Source: Neokomagataea tanensis | GTDB taxonomy: Bacteria; Pseudomonadota; Alphaproteobacteria; Acetobacterales; Acetobacteraceae | Assembly (NCBI RefSeq): GCF_006542335.1 | Contig: NZ_CP032485.1 | Location: 846,001 to 910,000, forward strand | Direction: 5' to 3' | DNA: 64,000 nucleotides | In this document: in pieces, positions 26,946 through 35,978 of the stretch | How positions within the stretch are numbered: the first letter of the stretch is position 1 | Layout: every line of letters begins with the position of its first letter | Program-made: the position numbers and the translations under genes | The notes under the pieces: model-generated | Database searches by the model: none | What the model was told of the DNA's origin: nothing | The model's input: the letters and a program-made list of their open reading frames with translations, nothing else

Positions 26946-28643
26946 ATGACGTTCACCGTCGGACATTACCTTGCAGAACGCCTGACTCAGATCGGGCTTA
27001 AGCACCATTTTGCCGTTGCAGGCGATTACAATCTCGTTCTTCTGGACCAGCTCATTGAGCATGGCGGAACACAGCAGATTTATAGCTGCAACGAACTTAA
27101 TTGCAGCTTCTCGGCTGAGGGTTATGCGCGCTCAAACGGTGCAGCATGCGCCATTGTAACGTTCAGCGTCGGAGCAATTTCCGCCATGAACGGTATTGGC
27201 GGTGCTTACGCTGAAAACCTTCCGGTAATTCTGGTTTCTGGTGCCCCAAATACAAACGACCACGGCTCCGGTCATGTCTTGCATCACACAATTGGCCTCA
27301 CCGATTACTCCTACCAGCGTGAGATGGTACGCCATGTTACTGTAGCGGCTGAAATCATCGTTTCCGCTGAAAATGCCCCTGCCCAGATTGACCACGTCAT
27401 TCGCACGGCATTGCGCGAAAAAAAGCCTGCTTACCTCGAAATCGCCTGTAACATCGCTGGCGCACCCTGTGTCAAACCCGGCCCCATCTCAACATTGTTC
27501 TCAAGCCAACCTGTTGATGACACAAGCCTAAATGCCGCCTTAGAAGCCAGCCTCTCCTTCTTGGAAAAGCGTGAAAAGGTCGTCATTCTAATTGGCAACA
27601 AACTCAAATCCGCTGGCGCGCTGAAAGAAGCCGTCGCCCTAGCTGAGCGACTCGGCTGTGCCGTAACGGTGATGAGCGCGGCTAAAAGCCTCTTTTCCGA
27701 AGCCCACCCGCAATTCCGCGGCGTTTACTGGGGTGAGGTCAGCAGCGAAGGTACAGAAAAAATCGTCGAAGGCGCTGACGGCGTCATCACGCTTGGCCCA
27801 GTTTGGAACGACTATGCCTCCGTCGGCTGGCGCAAGCTGGTCCGGGGCGAAAACGTGATTGAAGTCAATCCAGAGAGCGTGACGGTCGATAATCAGCAAT
27901 TTGCTGGTATTCCCCTCAAAGCGTTTGTCAGCGCGCTTGCAGAAAAGGCACCATCAAAACCCGCTTCGGCAACAGATGCCTACAAGCCTCTGAGCATCGC
28001 CCCTGCAGCCCCTGATGCGAAGCTCACAAACGACGAGCTCACCCGCCAAATCAACGGCCTTATCGATGGCAATACTACCCTTTTTGCTGAGACCGGGGAT
28101 TCGTGGTTCAACGCGACTCGCATGAACCTTCCTGATGGGACACGTGTCGAATCTGAAATGCAGTGGGGTCACATTGGTTGGAGTGTCCCTTCTGTCTTCG
28201 GAAGTGCTGTTGCTGCGCCGGAACGCCGCCATGTGCTGATGGTTGGGGATGGGTCTTTCCAGCTTACAGCCCAAGAAGTAGCTCAGATGATCCGCTACGA
28301 GGTGCCGGTCATCATCTTCTTGATCAATAACTACGGCTACGTCATTGAAATTAAAATCCATGACGGCCCGTATAATTACATTCAAAACTGGAACTACGCG
28401 AAACTGATGGAAGCCTTCAATGGCGGCACAGGAGCAGAAGACGGATCTCTACGCGGTGGTCAAGCTTTGGGTTTGACAGCGTCCACCGGGGCAGAGCTCA
28501 AAGCCGCGATTAAAGAAGCGCAGAAACACACACGCGGCCCAACACTCATCGAATGTCGCCTCGACCGTGCAGATTGCACTAAAGAGCTCGTCGAATGGGG
28601 TAAGCAGGTCGCAAAGGCAAACTCACGTAAGCCGCAAGCCTAA
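26946..28643 (+). CDS. pdc: pyruvate decarboxylase
   Basis: Converts pyruvate to acetaldehyde and CO2; in acetic acid bacteria it feeds acetaldehyde into acetate formation from sugars and lactate. The 565-residue protein matches bacterial Pdc in length. The catalytic Glu lies in [15 protein letters not shown] (about residue 50), the HH pair in VLHHTIGL (about residue 113), and the ThDP motif runs from [11 protein letters not shown] to NNYGYVIE (about residues 435-462). ATG 26946 follows GAAG; upstream starts are rejected since the family begins [13 protein letters not shown]. A 10-bp hairpin follows. This gene is one of the best indicators of the host group. Confidence 0.95.
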   Translation: MTFTVGHYLAERLTQIGLKHHFAVAGDYNLVLLDQLIEHGGTQQIYSCNELNCSFSAEGYARSNGAACAIVTFSVGAISAMNGIGGAYAENLPVILVSGAPNTNDHGSGHVLHHTIGLTDYSYQREMVRHVTVAAEIIVSAENAPAQIDHVIRTALREKKPAYLEIACNIAGAPCVKPGPISTLFSSQPVDDTSLNAALEASLSFLEKREKVVILIGNKLKSAGALKEAVALAERLGCAVTVMSAAKSLFSEAHPQFRGVYWGEVSSEGTEKIVEGADGVITLGPVWNDYASVGWRKLVRGENVIEVNPESVTVDNQQFAGIPLKAFVSALAEKAPSKPASATDAYKPLSIAPAAPDAKLTNDELTRQINGLIDGNTTLFAETGDSWFNATRMNLPDGTRVESEMQWGHIGWSVPSVFGSAVAAPERRHVLMVGDGSFQLTAQEVAQMIRYEVPVIIFLINNYGYVIEIKIHDGPYNYIQNWNYAKLMEAFNGGTGAEDGSLRGGQALGLTASTGAELKAAIKEAQKHTRGPTLIECRLDRADCTKELVEWGKQVAKANSRKPQA

Positions 28644-28655
28644 GCTCTCTCTAAA

Positions 28656-28682
28656 TGCCGGCGAGTAAGTGTCTCGCCGGCA
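28656..28682 (+). terminator. hairpin between pdc and etfA
   Basis: Perfect 10-bp arms TGCCGGCGAG and CTCGCCGGCA with loop TAAGTGT, 12 bases after the pdc stop. No T-run. The flanking genes converge. Confidence 0.65.
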
Positions 28683-28706
28683 CACTGAGCTAGAAAATAC
28701 TCTTGT

Positions 28707-29630
28707 TCAGCCTAAACCCGCCTGAAGTTTAGGCAGGATTTCAAACAAATCCCCAACGATTCCGTAATCAGCAGATTGGAAAATCGGGGCCTCTGGGTCC
28801 TTATTGATGGCCACAATCACCTTACTATCCTTCATCCCCGCAAGATGCTGGATAGCGCCAGAAATACCGACTGCGATATAAAGCTCAGGGGCAACAATTT
28901 TACCTGTCTGCCCAACCTGAAGCTCGTTGGGAACGAAGCCCGCATCTACCGCAGCACGCGAAGCACCGACTGCTGCGCCCAATTTATCCGCCAAAGACTC
29001 CAACAGTTTGAAGTTTTCAGCATTTTGCATACCGCGACCACCGGATACGACAACGCGCGCGGCATCAAGTTCCGGCCTGTCAGACTGTGACAATTGTACC
29101 GATACGATATCAGACAATGGCGATGTTAGATCGTTGGACAAAACAACGATTTCAGCCGCTCCACCCTCTGTGCCTACGGGATCAAAGTGAGCAGGGCGGA
29201 TGGTAAGCACCTTGTGCTTGTCTGTTGAGCGCACCGTTGCCAACGCATTACCAGCATAAATGGGCCGAATGAATGTTTCTTGATCAAGGATAGAAACAAC
29301 GTCTGGTATTGGCTGCACATCAATCAACGCTGCTGCACGAGGCAGAATGTTTTTTGTGCTGGCAGATGCCGCCCCGATAATATGGGTATAATCAGCTGAT
29401 AGGGCCGCAATAAGTGCTGCTACAGGCTCAGCCAATCCCTTCAATGCACCATCACACGGAAGGTGGAGAACTTTCCGGACAGAAGGGAAACGTGCAGCAG
29501 CCTCAGCAGAAGCTCCCAACAGTAGGACGTCAACCTCCCCTAACTGCGCTGCCGCTGCAATTGCTGAACGAGAAGATTGGCGAATATCGTTATTTTCGTA
29601 TTCTACAAGAACTAAGGCGGTCACGTTCAA
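28707..29630 (-). CDS. etfA: electron transfer flavoprotein, alpha subunit
   Basis: A 307-residue ETF alpha subunit that with EtfB shuttles electrons from flavin dehydrogenases to ETF:quinone oxidoreductase. The C-terminal FAD domain is clear: [60 protein letters not shown] and [20 protein letters not shown]. Its start overlaps the etfB stop (ATGA), so the two genes are coupled. Confidence 0.95.
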   Translation of the reverse strand: MNVTALVLVEYENNDIRQSSRSAIAAAAQLGEVDVLLLGASAEAAARFPSVRKVLHLPCDGALKGLAEPVAALIAALSADYTHIIGAASASTKNILPRAAALIDVQPIPDVVSILDQETFIRPIYAGNALATVRSTDKHKVLTIRPAHFDPVGTEGGAAEIVVLSNDLTSPLSDIVSVQLSQSDRPELDAARVVVSGGRGMQNAENFKLLESLADKLGAAVGASRAAVDAGFVPNELQVGQTGKIVAPELYIAVGISGAIQHLAGMKDSKVIVAINKDPEAPIFQSADYGIVGDLFEILPKLQAGLG

Positions 29631-30382
29631 ATCACCTTTGCTTCATTGCGCAATTTTTCAATAAGTTCTTCTACGCTGCCAAGAACAGCACCAGCTTGAC
29701 GAGCTGCTGGCTCCGCAACGCTCACAACCGTCAAACGTGGTGCTACGTCGACGTTAAGATCAGCAATGCTGAGCGTTGTAAGAGGTTTTTTACGCGCTTT
29801 CATGATATTTGGCAGCGATGCGTAACGGGGCTCGTTTAAGCGCAAGTCCGCCGTAACGATAGCAGGCAGTTTTAACTGGACCGTTTCCAGTCCACCATCA
29901 ACCTCACGGGTAACTTTGGCGTTCTCGTTTTCAATAACCACTTCACTCGCAAAAGTGCCCTGGCCCCATCCGAGAAGACCGGCCAACATCTGGCCTGTAG
30001 CATTCATGTCATCATCAATTGCTTGCTTTCCGAGTATAACCAAATCAGGCTTTTCGGTCAGGACAATCTCTTTTAGTGCTTTTGCAATACCCAGCGGCTC
30101 CACCGCTTCGTCCGTCGTAACAAGAATTGCGCGGTCAACGCCCATTGCCAAGGCTGTACGCAAGACTTCTTGAGCAGCCTGCGGCCCAATCGACACCGCA
30201 ACAATCTCAGAAGCATCACCGCGCTCCTTCAAACGCACGGCCTCTTCGATAGCGTTTTCATCAAATGGATTAAGCGACATTTTAACGCCGCTAGTTTCTA
30301 CACCAGAGCCATCAGCTTTGACGCGAATTTTAACATTATAATCAATAACCCTTTTCACGGGCACTAAGACTTTTATCCCCAC
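29627..30382 (-). CDS. etfB: electron transfer flavoprotein, beta subunit
   Basis: A 251-residue ETF beta subunit (AMP-binding partner of EtfA). The typical start [19 protein letters not shown], the signature region [16 protein letters not shown] and [24 protein letters not shown] are present. The start codon is GTG 30382 with a poor ribosome site, suggesting regulated or modest translation. A GTATAC palindrome like those of the downstream catabolic genes lies about 53 bases upstream. Confidence 0.94.
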   Translation of the reverse strand: MGIKVLVPVKRVIDYNVKIRVKADGSGVETSGVKMSLNPFDENAIEEAVRLKERGDASEIVAVSIGPQAAQEVLRTALAMGVDRAILVTTDEAVEPLGIAKALKEIVLTEKPDLVILGKQAIDDDMNATGQMLAGLLGWGQGTFASEVVIENENAKVTREVDGGLETVQLKLPAIVTADLRLNEPRYASLPNIMKARKKPLTTLSIADLNVDVAPRLTVVSVAEPAARQAGAVLGSVEELIEKLRNEAKVI

Positions 30383-30430
30383 GAGCTGTTCGTTCCCATA
30401 AAATAATGAAGCCGACTGATATAAGACGCA

Positions 30431-30446
30431 TATTGTATACGATAGT
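30431..30446. promoter_or_regulatory. GTATAC palindrome upstream of etfBA
   Basis: Sequence TATTGTATACGATAG: GTATAC core (30435-30440) in AT-rich flanks, about 53 bases before the etfB start codon. The same motif precedes most units of the hydroxyproline-type cluster. Proposed operator of the GntR regulator at 40.9 kb; this is inference. Confidence 0.5.
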
Positions 30447-30453
30447 CAAATAA

Positions 30454-30478
30454 AAAGGGCTGAAAAAATCAGCCCTTT
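30454..30478 (-). terminator. terminator of the MFS transporter gene
   Basis: Stem AAAGGGCTGA / TCAGCCCTTT with a 5-base A loop. On the minus strand it is followed by TTTTTATTTG, a good T-tract. It separates the MFS gene (stop at 30512) from etfB. Confidence 0.9.
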
Positions 30479-30511
30479 GGTACATATAATTTATTATTCC
30501 AACATGAAAAA

Positions 30512-31801
30512 TCAGATACGCACCCGTGTCAAAATAGGCCCCAGAACAGCAAGCGCGATCATCAAAAATACCGGGAATATAAATAGTTTTCCTATGCCGA
30601 GCATGCTTACAATCAATGTAAATATTGCCGGCCCCAACAAGGTGCCGCAATACCCAACGAAAAACACAATGCCTATATTTTTACCCTGATTTTCTGGGTC
30701 TTTACTCCCGGCACATGAAACAATCAAAGGAGTTAGGCACGAAACCCCGATACCAATTAAACTAAAACCAATAATGGCGGCAGCATGTGATGGAATAAAA
30801 TTGGCGCAGGACATACCCACCAAAGCCAAGAACGCACTTGATATAATCGTTAACGGACGACCAATCCTTCTAGCAATAGAATCACCGAATAACCGACCGA
30901 CGAACTCAGCGCCTGTAAAACAACTAATCGCAATACCAGCTACAGAAGAAGTCGTACCAATATGGCGGCGCATGAATTCCTGCCCCCAATCCGTGACCGC
31001 ACTCTCCGTAGCTACGCTACTTAATAATAAAGCCCCGAACCCGACCATCAGGCCTAGGACAACCCATTGATACCCTTTTTTATGGTTAATATTCGCATCT
31101 TTAATAATAATATTCTGGTCTTCCGTAATATCGTTTTTACTTAGAAAATTCTTATTTAACCCAATGGCAGCGCATAAACATAAGGCTCCCATCAACGCAA
31201 AATCGTAAAAGGGTGACGCAGGGAAATATCCCGCGAAATAACTACCAATCAAGCCATATAAAAAACCACCAAAAGCAAAACATGCATGAAACTCAGACAT
31301 GATTGTTCGCCCATAGAAACGTTCAATCTGCACGCCATGGGTGTTCAAACTCGTATCACAAGCTCCGCGCAGGGTGCCGAACACAATTCCAATTAAAAGG
31401 GCTGAAATGTAGCTATTTGAGGCACCGAAAGGAAAGAATGACATACCGTAAAAAAGCAAAGCGCATGCCAAAACAATGCGTGCGCCAAAAGCATCAATCA
31501 ATCGTCCTGTGAGTAACGCTCCAACAGTGGAACCTACACCCATGCCCAATGCGATCATTCCAAAATAGAAATCACCGCTATTACCGTCCAAAGACGTATG
31601 AAAGCGTAAGGCCGATACGCCTGTAGACCAAGCGTAAAAACTCGCACCAAAAGTCATGAACGCAATAGAATTTGCCAGTCGTGCCCGCCGTATATGCTTC
31701 GGTATTTCTCGTACGGTAGAAAGACTCAGATCGTTATGAGACATTACTCCCTCTGCCAGAGGGGCTGTATCGTGATCGGTCAAAACAGCTATTTCGGGCA
31801 T
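30512..31801 (-). CDS. MFS transporter (probable substrate importer of the catabolic cluster)
   Basis: A 429-residue major facilitator protein with twelve predicted membrane segments (for example FYFGMIALGMGVGSTVGALLTG and the RLIDAFGARIV loop between helices 2 and 3). ATG 31801 has a good ribosome site (GGAG, 6 bases upstream), so the longer start is ignored. It lies 115 bases after the enolase-superfamily gene on the same strand and is likely co-transcribed with it. Its position in the cluster suggests it imports the amino or hydroxy acid being degraded, but substrate cannot be read from sequence. Confidence 0.85.
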   Translation of the reverse strand: MPEIAVLTDHDTAPLAEGVMSHNDLSLSTVREIPKHIRRARLANSIAFMTFGASFYAWSTGVSALRFHTSLDGNSGDFYFGMIALGMGVGSTVGALLTGRLIDAFGARIVLACALLFYGMSFFPFGASNSYISALLIGIVFGTLRGACDTSLNTHGVQIERFYGRTIMSEFHACFAFGGFLYGLIGSYFAGYFPASPFYDFALMGALCLCAAIGLNKNFLSKNDITEDQNIIIKDANINHKKGYQWVVLGLMVGFGALLLSSVATESAVTDWGQEFMRRHIGTTSSVAGIAISCFTGAEFVGRLFGDSIARRIGRPLTIISSAFLALVGMSCANFIPSHAAAIIGFSLIGIGVSCLTPLIVSCAGSKDPENQGKNIGIVFFVGYCGTLLGPAIFTLIVSMLGIGKLFIFPVFLMIALAVLGPILTRVRI

Positions 31802-31916
31802 ATTTTGCTCCTTAATCATAACGATCAAATTTCACATATTAAAATAATAGAAATTCGATTCTTAAAAACTCTGGCCAATACTTGTGAAATAAATACTGGC
31901 CCCCAAAACTATAATT

Positions 31917-33026
31917 TTACACCGCCCCGACGGAGAAAAGCGGCTTACCGAGCTTGTCCGTATCAATATCGATACCAAGGCCCGGAGCAGTCGGGGCTGA
32001 GCCAAAGCCATTTTGTGATTTTGGCGCATAGCCAGCTAAGTGGCCGTCAGTCCAGTCGTTGAAAAACGGCGTCATAAGCAATGATGTCGGGCGTGTTGTC
32101 GCGGCAATATGGCTTGTAGCCGCAGTGATAATGTCACCACCCCACATATCCTCAACCGACACCGCCATATTGAGGTCTTGCAGCAGATCTCTAGCCCGCA
32201 AAACATTGGTAAGGCCGCCCAATTTCCCAAATTTCAAATTAATTGAAACGGCATTTCCTTCGTATTTTGCCCGGAATACATCGTCTTGGCACACTATGGA
32301 TTCGTCTAACACCAGCGGTACGCTTGAACCCCGATGCGCTAAAATGCAATCTGTCGTGGATCGGCAGGGTTGCTCAACATAAACAGGCAATCCCTCAAGA
32401 CCTGCTATTGCTATTTTAGCAGAGGCCAAAGACCAGCCACCGTTTGAGTCAGCAACTATGACCGTCTCATTATCACCAGCAGCGGAACAAGCTTTGGCTC
32501 TGGCAACATCCTCAAGAGGGTTATTACCAACCTTCAACTGGAAGCGGTTAATGCCAAAGCTGCGTCTTTTTCTAATAAAATCGGCCATTGATTCAGCTGT
32601 CCCCAGTGGAACAGCCTCATAAATTGGAAAACGCTCATTAATCACGCCACCAATCAAAGCAGAGATCGGACGATTGAGAGATTTTCCCAATATATCCCAG
32701 CATGCAATATCTATTGGGCTTTTCGCAAACTCTTGCCCCATTAGCGTCGAGTTCATAATCTGGTTAATCAATAAAATATTGGATGGGTCTTTTCCAATAA
32801 TCGCTTCCCCCAAGTCCTTTAAGGCCGTACGAATGCCTTCAGGAAAAGTCGGAAGATAAACTTTACCGAGGGTCGTTATTTCCCCCCACCCCTCAATACC
32901 TTCATCCGTGCGTATGCGAACTACCGTTCCATCCTCTGTATCGGCCACGCGATCGCCGGACATAACATACTGCCCATGGGCATAACCAACCCGGTAAGAG
33001 TAAACATCAATCCCGACGATACGCAT
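31917..33026 (-). CDS. mandelate racemase/muconate lactonizing (enolase superfamily) enzyme, possibly cis-3-hydroxyproline dehydratase-like
   Basis: A 369-residue enolase-superfamily protein: N-terminal capping domain (about 1-125) and TIM barrel. Active-site landmarks are RFQLKVG (catalytic Lys region), metal ligands in VADSNGGW, YVEQPC and LDES, and a KFGKLGG general-base region, followed by VEDMWGGD. This pattern resembles the MR/MLE subgroup that includes cis-3-hydroxy-L-proline dehydratase and hydroxyproline-betaine epimerase, and its neighbours act on hydroxyproline-like compounds. The precise substrate is inference. ATG 33026 follows GAGTTG. It is the first gene of a unit with the MFS transporter. 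Confidence 0.75.
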   Translation of the reverse strand: MRIVGIDVYSYRVGYAHGQYVMSGDRVADTEDGTVVRIRTDEGIEGWGEITTLGKVYLPTFPEGIRTALKDLGEAIIGKDPSNILLINQIMNSTLMGQEFAKSPIDIACWDILGKSLNRPISALIGGVINERFPIYEAVPLGTAESMADFIRKRRSFGINRFQLKVGNNPLEDVARAKACSAAGDNETVIVADSNGGWSLASAKIAIAGLEGLPVYVEQPCRSTTDCILAHRGSSVPLVLDESIVCQDDVFRAKYEGNAVSINLKFGKLGGLTNVLRARDLLQDLNMAVSVEDMWGGDIITAATSHIAATTRPTSLLMTPFFNDWTDGHLAGYAPKSQNGFGSAPTAPGLGIDIDTDKLGKPLFSVGAV

Positions 33027-33116
33027 GGTCAACTCTTTCTAAAACGTTAGGAACTCAAATTTTATGCAAACCACAAAAAATTTTAACACGATTCGAATGA
33101 TTATATATCGAATACG

Positions 33117-34637
33117 TTATATTACGAGAGCGGAAGGCAATAAATCTGTCGGCATATTTTGATAGCAAACAGGCCGTAGAAAACGCTCTATCGCGCCCGT
33201 GCCTACAGAGGTTGTCCTAACATCGCTCGTCGCAGGGAAAGGCCCACCATGCACCATGGTTTCACAAACCTCTACGCCTGTAGGCCAACTATTCGCCAGG
33301 ATACGCCCTGCTTTTAGCTCAAGGATAGGCAACAATGTGCGCGCATCTTCGATATCACCCTCGCGAAGATGGAGCGTGGCGGTCAGCTGACCTTCCAAGC
33401 CCGCACTCAACTTCCTAAGCGTGGCCATGTCATCACATTCCACAACCAAGGATGATGCGCCAAAAACTTCGTGTGATAGGCTTTTATCCGCCATAAAAGA
33501 GTGGGCGTCCGTTGCAAAAAGCGCAGACTGACATGCATTCAGCCCACCTTCAGGCCCGCGAGCAACGAGACTGACTTTATCATTCTCAATAAGCTCCGCG
33601 ACCCCGGCACTATAATTCGCATAAATACCGGACGTCAGCATTGTTGTAGCTGCAATATTCTTAAGCTCTTTTGCAGCACTCTTGATAAAGAGTTCCAAAT
33701 CAGGACCCGCAACACCCAAAATGAGACCCGGATTGGTACAGAACTGCCCTGCCCCCATGGTAAGTGACGCAGCAAACCCTTTTCCCAACTCTTCAGCACT
33801 ATTTTTCAAGGCCTGAGGGAAAAGATAAACAGGGTTAATACTGCTCATTTCCGCGTAGACAGGGATTGGAACTGGGCGATTAGACGCAATCTCGCTTAGG
33901 GCTAATCCACCGGCTCTTGAGCCCGTGAAACCAACAGCCGCGATCTCTGGGTTTTTCACCAATGCCGCACCGATCTCATGTCCTGTTCCGCCTAAAAGCG
34001 AGAAGACACCCTCGGGCAAGCCGCAGTGCTGAACTGCACGTTGAATAGCCCGCCCCACCATTTCACTACAGCCAGGGTGAGCCGGATGAGCCCGCACGAC
34101 TACAGGGCAACCTGCAGCCAAAGCAGAAGCCGTGTCACCCCCGGCAACAGAAAAGGCCAACGGGAAATTACTTGCACCAAAGACCGCTACCGGCCCCACG
34201 GCGATTCTGACCTGCCGCATGTCGGGCCGCGGTAATGGTGCCCTATCTGGCAATGCCCGATCAAATTTTGCTTGCTGAAACTCGCCCTTGCGCAACACCT
34301 CTGCAAACATTCTGAGCTGGCCTGTCGTACGCCCGCGCTCACCGGTAATGCGTGCAGGCGGCAACGCGGTTTCAGCGCAAGTTCGTTCTATAAGCGCGTC
34401 GCCACAGGCCTCAATTTCTAACGCAATTTGCTCAAGAAACTCAGCTCTCACGTTTGGTTTTAAATTTCTGAATGTTTGATATGCTTTACCAGCAAGCTCA
34501 CATGCGAGCCGGACATCCTCTTCTGTGGCGCACGAGAACGACGTATCGAGTGCCTCTCCCGTAGCTGGGTTTTCAGCAGCAAAGGTTCTTTCTCTTTTTA
34601 CGAAAGATGAACCTATAATTAGATCCCCGGTGAGCAT
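33117..34637 (-). CDS. 2,5-dioxovalerate (2-oxoglutarate semialdehyde) dehydrogenase
   Basis: A 506-residue aldehyde dehydrogenase of the 2-oxoglutarate semialdehyde dehydrogenase type, which yields 2-oxoglutarate as the last step of hydroxyproline, arabinose and glucarate pathways. Characteristic features are the start LTGDLIIGS and ENPATGEAL, the reactive Cys in GAGQFCTNPGLIL, the Glu of VYAEMSSINPV and the diverged C-terminus with GVEVCETMVHGGPFP. ATG 34637 has AGGA upstream. The 5' region carries a GTATAC site. It follows the LhpC-like lyase, whose product it would oxidise. Confidence 0.88.
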   Translation of the reverse strand: MLTGDLIIGSSFVKRERTFAAENPATGEALDTSFSCATEEDVRLACELAGKAYQTFRNLKPNVRAEFLEQIALEIEACGDALIERTCAETALPPARITGERGRTTGQLRMFAEVLRKGEFQQAKFDRALPDRAPLPRPDMRQVRIAVGPVAVFGASNFPLAFSVAGGDTASALAAGCPVVVRAHPAHPGCSEMVGRAIQRAVQHCGLPEGVFSLLGGTGHEIGAALVKNPEIAAVGFTGSRAGGLALSEIASNRPVPIPVYAEMSSINPVYLFPQALKNSAEELGKGFAASLTMGAGQFCTNPGLILGVAGPDLELFIKSAAKELKNIAATTMLTSGIYANYSAGVAELIENDKVSLVARGPEGGLNACQSALFATDAHSFMADKSLSHEVFGASSLVVECDDMATLRKLSAGLEGQLTATLHLREGDIEDARTLLPILELKAGRILANSWPTGVEVCETMVHGGPFPATSDVRTTSVGTGAIERFLRPVCYQNMPTDLLPSALVI

Positions 34638-34716
34638 GGTAAGCATCCTGACAATTTCGTTAAATACTTTTCCCGCTTGTAATCCTCGAGAAAAGCAATC
34701 TCCAAGAGTAGAATAA

Positions 34717-34733
34717 ATATAGTATACCCTTGG
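34717..34733. promoter_or_regulatory. GTATAC site upstream of dioxovalerate dehydrogenase gene
   Basis: ATATAGTATACCCTTGG with GTATAC at 34722-34727, about 85 bases upstream of ATG 34637. Fits the regulon motif; proposed operator. Confidence 0.5.
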
Positions 34734-34782
34734 AGCGCGGTCATATCTCGGCAAATCTGACTTTAGATCAGATCAAACCGAA

Positions 34783-35742
34783 TTATTGAGGTGCATATTC
34801 CTGAACTGCACCTGAAAGCTTAGACCAATGTGAATACCATTTATTAAAAAGATCAAATTGATTTTGAACGTAGCCTTTTTGACTTTCAGTCAAATTATCT
34901 GTTTCATTAAAATTAAGTGTATATTCAAGCTCTCCCTTTAAAACCATCATATGCTTGAAATAAAGCACTAGGTCAGGACCTTCATCGAAGGATGACAAAA
35001 TAGCCAGAGCCTGCTCCAACTCCAGCGCGCGCTGGCGTGCATCCGGGTCACCCTTAGCTGCCGCACGAGCAAGATTGCTCAAATGGATAACTTCCTTCGG
35101 CAGTACGTTGCCAATGCCTGTAATAGCACCAGCGGCACCACAATTTACAAAGCCATGGAACACAGCTGTATCGACACCAATGGTCAGTGCAACATTATCT
35201 TCTGCACTTGTAATTGCTTCTGCCGCGTAACGCATGTCATCAGCGCCACCGAACTCCTTGAAACCAATCAGGTTCGGGTGCTCTGCACGAAGCGCAAAGA
35301 AGAGATCCGCGCGTGTTGCAAAGCCATAGTATGGGCTGTTGTAAATCACCGCTGGCAGGTCAGGCGCTGCACTTAAAATGGCTTTAAAATGAGCTTTTTG
35401 CGCAGAAATGACAGATCCACGGGAAAGCACGCGCGGGATCACCATAAGACCTTGAGCACCAACTTCTTGCGCATGCTTGGCATGAGCTACTGCAGATGCA
35501 GTATTGACCGCCCCCGTCCCTACGATAACCGGCACACCAGCTTCAACCAAGCGGGCGACACCTTCCATACGCTCTGCATCTGTTAGGAGGGGCCAGTCAC
35601 CCATCGAGCCACAATAAACGACAGCCGACATACCTTGCTTGATAAGCTCAAGACCTTTGCGCACCAGCGCGTCAAAATCAGGTGTACGATCTGCTTTGCA
35701 GGGTGTCATCAGCGCTGGAATGACACCAGAAAAAATACTCAT
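34783..35742 (-). CDS. lhpC: DHDPS-family lyase, probable pyrroline-4-hydroxy-2-carboxylate deaminase
   Basis: A 319-residue dihydrodipicolinate synthase-like enzyme. The Schiff-base Lys162 (IGFKEFGG), Tyr134 and Tyr138 (IYNSPYYG) and GSMGDWPLL in the substrate loop are seen. It closely resembles the LhpC/HypD group, which deaminates pyrroline-4-hydroxy-2-carboxylate to 2-oxoglutarate semialdehyde in 4-hydroxyproline degradation. Next to it is the dehydrogenase for that product. It is not DapA: the adjacent genes and the long C-terminal extension (about residues 295-319) argue against that. A GTATAC site stands about 100 bases upstream. Confidence 0.82.
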   Translation of the reverse strand: MSIFSGVIPALMTPCKADRTPDFDALVRKGLELIKQGMSAVVYCGSMGDWPLLTDAERMEGVARLVEAGVPVIVGTGAVNTASAVAHAKHAQEVGAQGLMVIPRVLSRGSVISAQKAHFKAILSAAPDLPAVIYNSPYYGFATRADLFFALRAEHPNLIGFKEFGGADDMRYAAEAITSAEDNVALTIGVDTAVFHGFVNCGAAGAITGIGNVLPKEVIHLSNLARAAAKGDPDARQRALELEQALAILSSFDEGPDLVLYFKHMMVLKGELEYTLNFNETDNLTESQKGYVQNQFDLFNKWYSHWSKLSGAVQEYAPQ

Positions 35743-35839
35743 TCTAAGATCCTTTTTCTCCCGGAGGCAGCGCGACCTTGGCAGCCAACCCGACGATATA
35801 TCTACGCTTTAACCCCAGCGCACCACACATGGCAAGAAG

Positions 35840-35866
35840 AAAGTATACGTTTTAACGTATAATTTC
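35840..35866. promoter_or_regulatory. GTATAC site upstream of the LhpC-like gene
   Basis: AAAGTATACGTTTTAACGTATA: core GTATAC at 35843-35848, with a second half-match CGTATA about 8 bases on, giving an extended partly symmetric element. Proposed operator. Confidence 0.5.
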
Positions 35867-35934
35867 TTAAACAAAGAATCCGACCGTGATTTTGGACAAT
35901 CCGATTTTCTCTCAGTTCTCAAAACACAAAAAAA

Positions 35935-35955
35935 GCGCCCCGGAATCCGGGGCGC
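35935..35955 (-). terminator. terminator of the GH13 glucosidase gene
   Basis: Stem GCGCCCCGG / CCGGGGCGC with loop AAT, followed on the minus strand by TTTTTTTG. It lies 24 bases beyond the GH13 stop. Confidence 0.92.
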
Positions 35956-35978
35956 CCTAAATTAATTAATCTTTTTTC

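Noticed and set aside
33092..33116. Degenerate regulon motif upstream of the enolase-superfamily gene
   Set aside because: The sequence (ATATCGAATACGTTATA) lacks the GTATAC core, so I do not list it as a site although control of this unit by the same regulator remains possible.
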